Assembly (NCBI GenBank): GCA_004431415.1
Contig: QPMI01000401.1
Coordinates: 186,001-250,000, forward strand
DNA: 64,000 nucleotides
Reading direction: 5' to 3'
Origin: Cyanophora paradoxa
Lineage: Eukaryota; Glaucocystophyceae; Cyanophorales; Cyanophoraceae
In this document: positions 63,605 to 64,000 of the stretch, in pieces
Position numbering within the stretch: the stretch's first letter is position 1
Layout: the number at the start of each line of letters is the position of its first letter
The notes under the pieces: generated by a model
Told to the model about the DNA's origin: nothing
What the model saw: only the letters and a program-made list of their open reading frames with translations
Database searches by the model: none
Position numbers and translations under genes: made by a program

Positions 63605-64000
63605 CTAGACCTCTCGACCACCCCAGCGGCTTTCGGGGTGCGGGCAGCTACCCGGCGTAGGGATTGGCAGCGCAGCCGCGGCCGAAGGGTCCGCGGACTC
63701 CTCCAGCCGAAGCCCCGCGCTCCCCGACTCTGCCCCGCCGGCGGGGCGGCCGGCCGCACGGCGGGAAGCGACGGCCTCCTCGGCGGCCTTCAGCGCCTCG
63801 CTCAGCTCCTTCGTCCGCACGGGCTTCTGCGCGCGCCGCGGGCGTCTCAAGCGCCGCGGGCTTCTCAAGGGCGAGGGCGGGGCGGGGCGGACGGCGAGGA
63901 AGGCGTCGTAGCCGGCCTCGGCGCACTCCTGCCGGTCGTGGGCGCCCACGTTGGCGGAGAGGGCCACCGCGTACGGCACGCGGCCCGCCGGCAGCTCCGC
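63605..64000 (-). CDS. Hybrid histidine kinase, copy IV (C-terminal receiver only in window)
   Basis: The last exons of a fourth paralogue. ELPAGRVPYAVALSANVGAH, ECAEAGYDAFLA, then after a short intron KPVRTKELSEALKAAEEAV and a tail ending WGGREV; stop at 63605. The intron inside the receiver has one extra ccccg unit compared with copies I-III. The rest lies beyond the right edge of the window. Confidence 0.7.
   Translation of the reverse strand, partial: AELPAGRVPYAVALSANVGAHDRQECAEAGYDAFLAVRPAPPSPLRSPRRLRRPRRAQKPVRTKELSEALKAAEEAVASRRAAGRPAGGAESGSAGLRLEESADPSAAAALPIPTPGSCPHPESRWGGREV

Noticed and set aside
1-64000. tRNA, rRNA, CRISPR array or bacterial operon features
   Set aside because: I looked for cloverleaf-type arms, rRNA words and regularly spaced short repeats. 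The only tandem arrays are the minisatellite-like ones listed, and all genes are spliced.

Overview
This window is nuclear DNA of a photosynthetic, intron-rich eukaryote. It is very GC-rich, and every recognisable protein is split into many short exons by introns of about 35-130 nt. Donors are GT (mostly gtgcgc, gtccgc or gtaccccc) and, unusually often, GC. Acceptors are nearly always gcag. A plastid is implied by an HCF145-like psaA-transcript-factor relative, and mitochondrial and plastid-type N-termini are visible. Frequent GC-AG introns and multi-GAF hybrid histidine kinases suit a secondary-plastid microalga such as a haptophyte or relative, but I cannot prove the lineage from this window. 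No tRNA, rRNA, CRISPR or bacterial operon was seen.

Left part (1-14.3 kb): two copies of a block lie in direct orientation, offset by about 7.75 kb. Each carries a mitochondrial-type protein (-), a CRT-like (chloroquine-resistance-transporter family) membrane transporter (+) and a PLP aminotransferase (-). The first copy breaks at about 4989 inside an aminotransferase intron, so that gene is only a 3' fragment. The second copy continues into a full gene ending at 14330. Between them (4990-7290) lies the left arm of a 1.25-kb inverted repeat, whose right arm is at 19.8-21.1 kb. Both arms carry a Cys/Gly-rich gene. The two copies of the 5-kb block differ almost only by single bases in G/C runs.

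Middle (14.8-35.8 kb): an HCF145-like gene with two SRPBCC domains and two TMR repeats (+), an ARM/HEAT-like gene with a proline-rich tail (-), two tail-to-tail telobox-Myb (TRF-like) genes, a long coiled-coil gene (+), and an F-box gene (-).

Right part (36-64 kb): a cluster of four paralogous multi-GAF hybrid histidine kinases arranged + + - -, the last cut by the window edge. Copy I has about five GAF-like sensor modules; copies II and III have two. All three complete copies keep the H-box, N/G boxes, a degenerate receiver and an intact receiver. Between copies I and II lies a 1.14-kb direct repeat with a perfect hairpin in its spacer. Copy II has a roughly 2-kb insertion inside one intron. 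This recently amplified and domain-reshuffled sensor-kinase cluster is the strongest candidate for an undescribed system here; its ligands and outputs cannot be read from the DNA.
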